From the NCBI GenBank assembly GCA_031282235.1, contig JAITED010000216.1:1-16065 (forward strand): 16,065 nt of DNA, in the 5' to 3' direction. The stretch comes from Propionibacteriaceae bacterium. Its GTDB lineage: Bacteria; Actinomycetota; Actinomycetes; Propionibacteriales; Propionibacteriaceae. The translations under genes and the position numbers were made by a program. Position 1 is the first letter of the stretch; every line of letters starts with the position of its first letter. The notes beneath the pieces are model-generated. The model made no database searches. It saw only the letters and a list, made by a program, of their open reading frames with translations, and was not told the origin of the DNA. This document shows positions 14,953 through 16,065 of this stretch, piece by piece.

Positions 14953-15756
14953 ATGGATGGAAAACGGCAGCTCATCGGGTCGCATGTGGCTTCGGCTGAC
15001 CCTATCAATGAGGCGCGAGCCCGGAACGCTGACATTGTGCAGTTCTTTTTGGGGTCGCCGCAGCGTTGGAGTGCGCCGTCGGTATCGTATCCGGGCGGTG
15101 CGGCGCGGCTGTTGGAGGATACGAGAGCTGCCGAGGTGGGGGTTTATATCCATGCGGCGTATCTCATCAACGTTGCTACCTCAAACAATAAGGTACGAAT
15201 CCCATCCCGCAGCTTGTTACAGGCCACTTGCACGCTGGCAGGGCAGATTGGGGCGCGCGGCGTAGTGGTGCACGGCGGCTCGGTGCAGGAGGGAGATGAC
15301 CTCAGCGTGGGCTACGACAACTGGTTTAAGGCTATTGATGCGCTGCACACCGACGTGCCGCTGCTGATTGAGAACACCGCCGGGGGGCAACGCTCGGTGG
15401 CGCGCCACGTCGATTCCATCGCCAGATTGTGGGAACGTATCAGCACCGCCGCCGGGTTCGCTCAGGTGGGGTTCTGTTTCGATACCGCGCACGCTTTCGC
15501 TTCTGGTGAGGAGTTCGATACGGTGGTTTCGCGTCTGATGGCCATCACCGGACGTATCGATTTAGTACACTGCAACGATTCCCAAACCGCCGCCGGTTCA
15601 GGTGCCGACCGTCACGCCAATCTGGGCACCGGCCTCATCCCCCCCGATGAACTGTTGGCCGTAATCCGCGAAACCGACGCCCCCATAATCGTAGAAACCC
15701 CAAACGGCGAACCCGCCCAAGCCGCTGACATAGCCTGGCTGCGCCAGCGACTGTAG
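14953..15756 (+). CDS. nfo: Deoxyribonuclease IV (AP endonuclease, endonuclease IV family)
   Basis: A 267-residue TIM-barrel enzyme that cuts the phosphodiester 5' of abasic sites and trims blocked 3' ends in base excision repair. All nine residues expected to hold the three-zinc cluster are present: His67 (IHAAYLIN), His107 (VVHGGS), Glu140 (LIENTAG), Asp177 and His180 (FCFDTAH), His206 (VHCNDS), Asp219 and His221 (GADRH) and Glu248 (VETPN). The opening IGSHVASADP also fits the family. The start ATG has no ribosome binding site but lies 6 nt after a -10-like hexamer. It is divergent from pta across 85 nt and has no neighbour in an operon. Confidence 0.96.
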   Translation: MDGKRQLIGSHVASADPINEARARNADIVQFFLGSPQRWSAPSVSYPGGAARLLEDTRAAEVGVYIHAAYLINVATSNNKVRIPSRSLLQATCTLAGQIGARGVVVHGGSVQEGDDLSVGYDNWFKAIDALHTDVPLLIENTAGGQRSVARHVDSIARLWERISTAAGFAQVGFCFDTAHAFASGEEFDTVVSRLMAITGRIDLVHCNDSQTAAGSGADRHANLGTGLIPPDELLAVIRETDAPIIVETPNGEPAQAADIAWLRQRL

Positions 15757-15807
15757 CGCGGTGTCGGGGCTAAGGATGGTGGTTTGACTCTGTTGCGGTG
15801 CGGGTTC

Positions 15808-15855
15808 CTGGATACTGCGACTCCATTCGCTGCGCTCATTCCGCGTAGCATGACG
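15808..15855. repeat. Candidate intergenic palindromic repeat element
   Basis: The block starts with GGATACTGCGACTCC and ends with CGCGTAGCATGACG. Its ends pair imperfectly (ATaCT-GCG with CGC-gtAGcAT). The plan, GGAT-CTGCG at one end and GTCAT when the other end is read in reverse, resembles short dispersed palindromic repeats found between genes in many bacteria. Only one copy is in the window, so dispersal is inference. Confidence 0.4.
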
Positions 15856-15905
15856 TAAACGGGTGCCGCCGCAGGCGGCGGGGGTTACAGGTGAGCGGCG
15901 CAAAA

Positions 15906-15959
15906 GGACTGCGCGTAACCGCAGCACTTAACAATAAATGCCGCAGCTACGCGCAGTTC
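15906..15959. terminator. Long hairpin between convergent genes, possible terminator
   Basis: GGACTGCGCGTA (15906-15917) pairs with TACGCGCAGTTC (15948-15959) as a 12-bp stem with one G-T wobble. The inner 30 nt can pair further in parts, and CCGCAGC occurs twice inside it (15919-15925 and 15941-15947). It lies between the ends of nfo and the right-edge gene, where a shared terminator is expected. The short TTCGTATTAT tail is only mildly T-rich. Confidence 0.5.
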
Positions 15960-15979
15960 GTATTATCAGCTACACCTAA

Positions 15980-16065
15980 CTATGCGGTGATACGACGCCG
16001 CGAAGTCGCAAACAGCGCAACGCCCGCGCTAAACGCCAAAACTGCAAACCCTAACGGCGCAGAAT
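15980..16065 (-). CDS. C-terminal end of a probable cell-wall-anchored (LPXTG-type) surface protein, partial
   Basis: The last 27 codons before a TAG stop (15980-15982), running off the right edge. The visible residues are a hydrophobic helix (PLGFAVLAFSAGVALFA) followed by a short basic tail (TSRRRITA). That is the end of a sortase sorting signal, whose LPXTG motif would lie just outside the window. A plain C-terminal membrane anchor is the alternative. The frame is supported by the composition and the sharp hydrophobic-to-basic change, not by length. The stop is about 20 nt from the long hairpin, consistent with a gene end. Confidence 0.5.
   Translation of the reverse strand, partial: SAPLGFAVLAFSAGVALFATSRRRITA

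Larger units (their letters stand above)
15757..15979. other. Intergenic region after nfo with palindromic elements
   Basis: No gene is supported here. It lies between the converging ends of nfo and the partial gene at the right edge. It contains an imperfect palindromic block (about 15808-15855), a GCCGCC-GCA-GGCGGC hairpin (15865-15879) without a T tract, and a long hairpin (15906-15959). Minus-strand open frames through this stretch run into nfo and are shadows. Confidence 0.6.

Noticed and set aside
15784..15816. TTGACT and GATACT as a promoter after nfo
   Set aside because: The spacing is 21 nt, and no plus-strand gene follows.
15865..15879. GCCGCC-GCA-GGCGGC hairpin as the nfo terminator
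   Set aside because: The stem is stable but is followed by G's rather than T's, so intrinsic termination is not supported.
15598..15927. Minus-strand open frame of 109 codons covering the end of nfo and the following spacer
   Set aside because: It lies antisense to the conserved metal-binding end of nfo and runs through the palindromic block; no start signal or family features.

Overview
The window looks like a chromosomal segment of a moderately GC-rich actinobacterium, most likely an Actinomycetales/Actinomycetaceae-type organism. The evidence is a DUF3073 gene (an actinobacterial family) beside purM and purF, a long-form pta next to ackA, tRNA genes without encoded CCA, GTG and probable leaderless starts, and LPXTG-like C-terminal debris at the right edge. 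The species cannot be fixed from the sequence alone.

Layout, left to right. Positions 1-750: a ribbon-helix-helix (CopG-like antitoxin/regulator) gene, then tRNA-Phe(GAA) and tRNA-Asp(GTC), all on the minus strand. Positions 753-3785: DUF3073, purM and purF on the minus strand, covering two steps of de novo purine synthesis. Positions 3835-9826: an island of six poorly characterised membrane-protein genes. Two are on the plus strand (a 600-residue polytopic protein with a C-terminal exported domain, and a 184-residue signal-anchored protein). They converge on a four-gene minus-strand operon (ABC ATPase, large permease with a four-cysteine exported domain, smaller permease, single-pass protein). 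A hairpin that could act as a two-way terminator separates the two groups. Positions 9893-10654: a PlsC-type acyltransferase. Positions 10796-14867: pta, ackA and a short-chain dehydrogenase, all minus strand, the last two tightly coupled. Positions 14953-15756: deoxyribonuclease IV (nfo), divergent from pta. Positions 15757-16065: intergenic sequence with an imperfect palindromic element and a long hairpin, then the last 27 codons of a minus-strand gene that looks like a cell-wall sorting signal.

The housekeeping genes are intact with expected active-site residues. The least explained parts are the 3835-9826 island, which resembles an ABC-2 type export or envelope system with several membrane-anchored partner domains, and a strong excess of the pentamer ATACG/CGTAT in both orientations, in genes and spacers alike, including four copies of the palindrome CGTATACG. 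Three genes start 6 nt after a TANNNT hexamer, the layout of leaderless transcripts.
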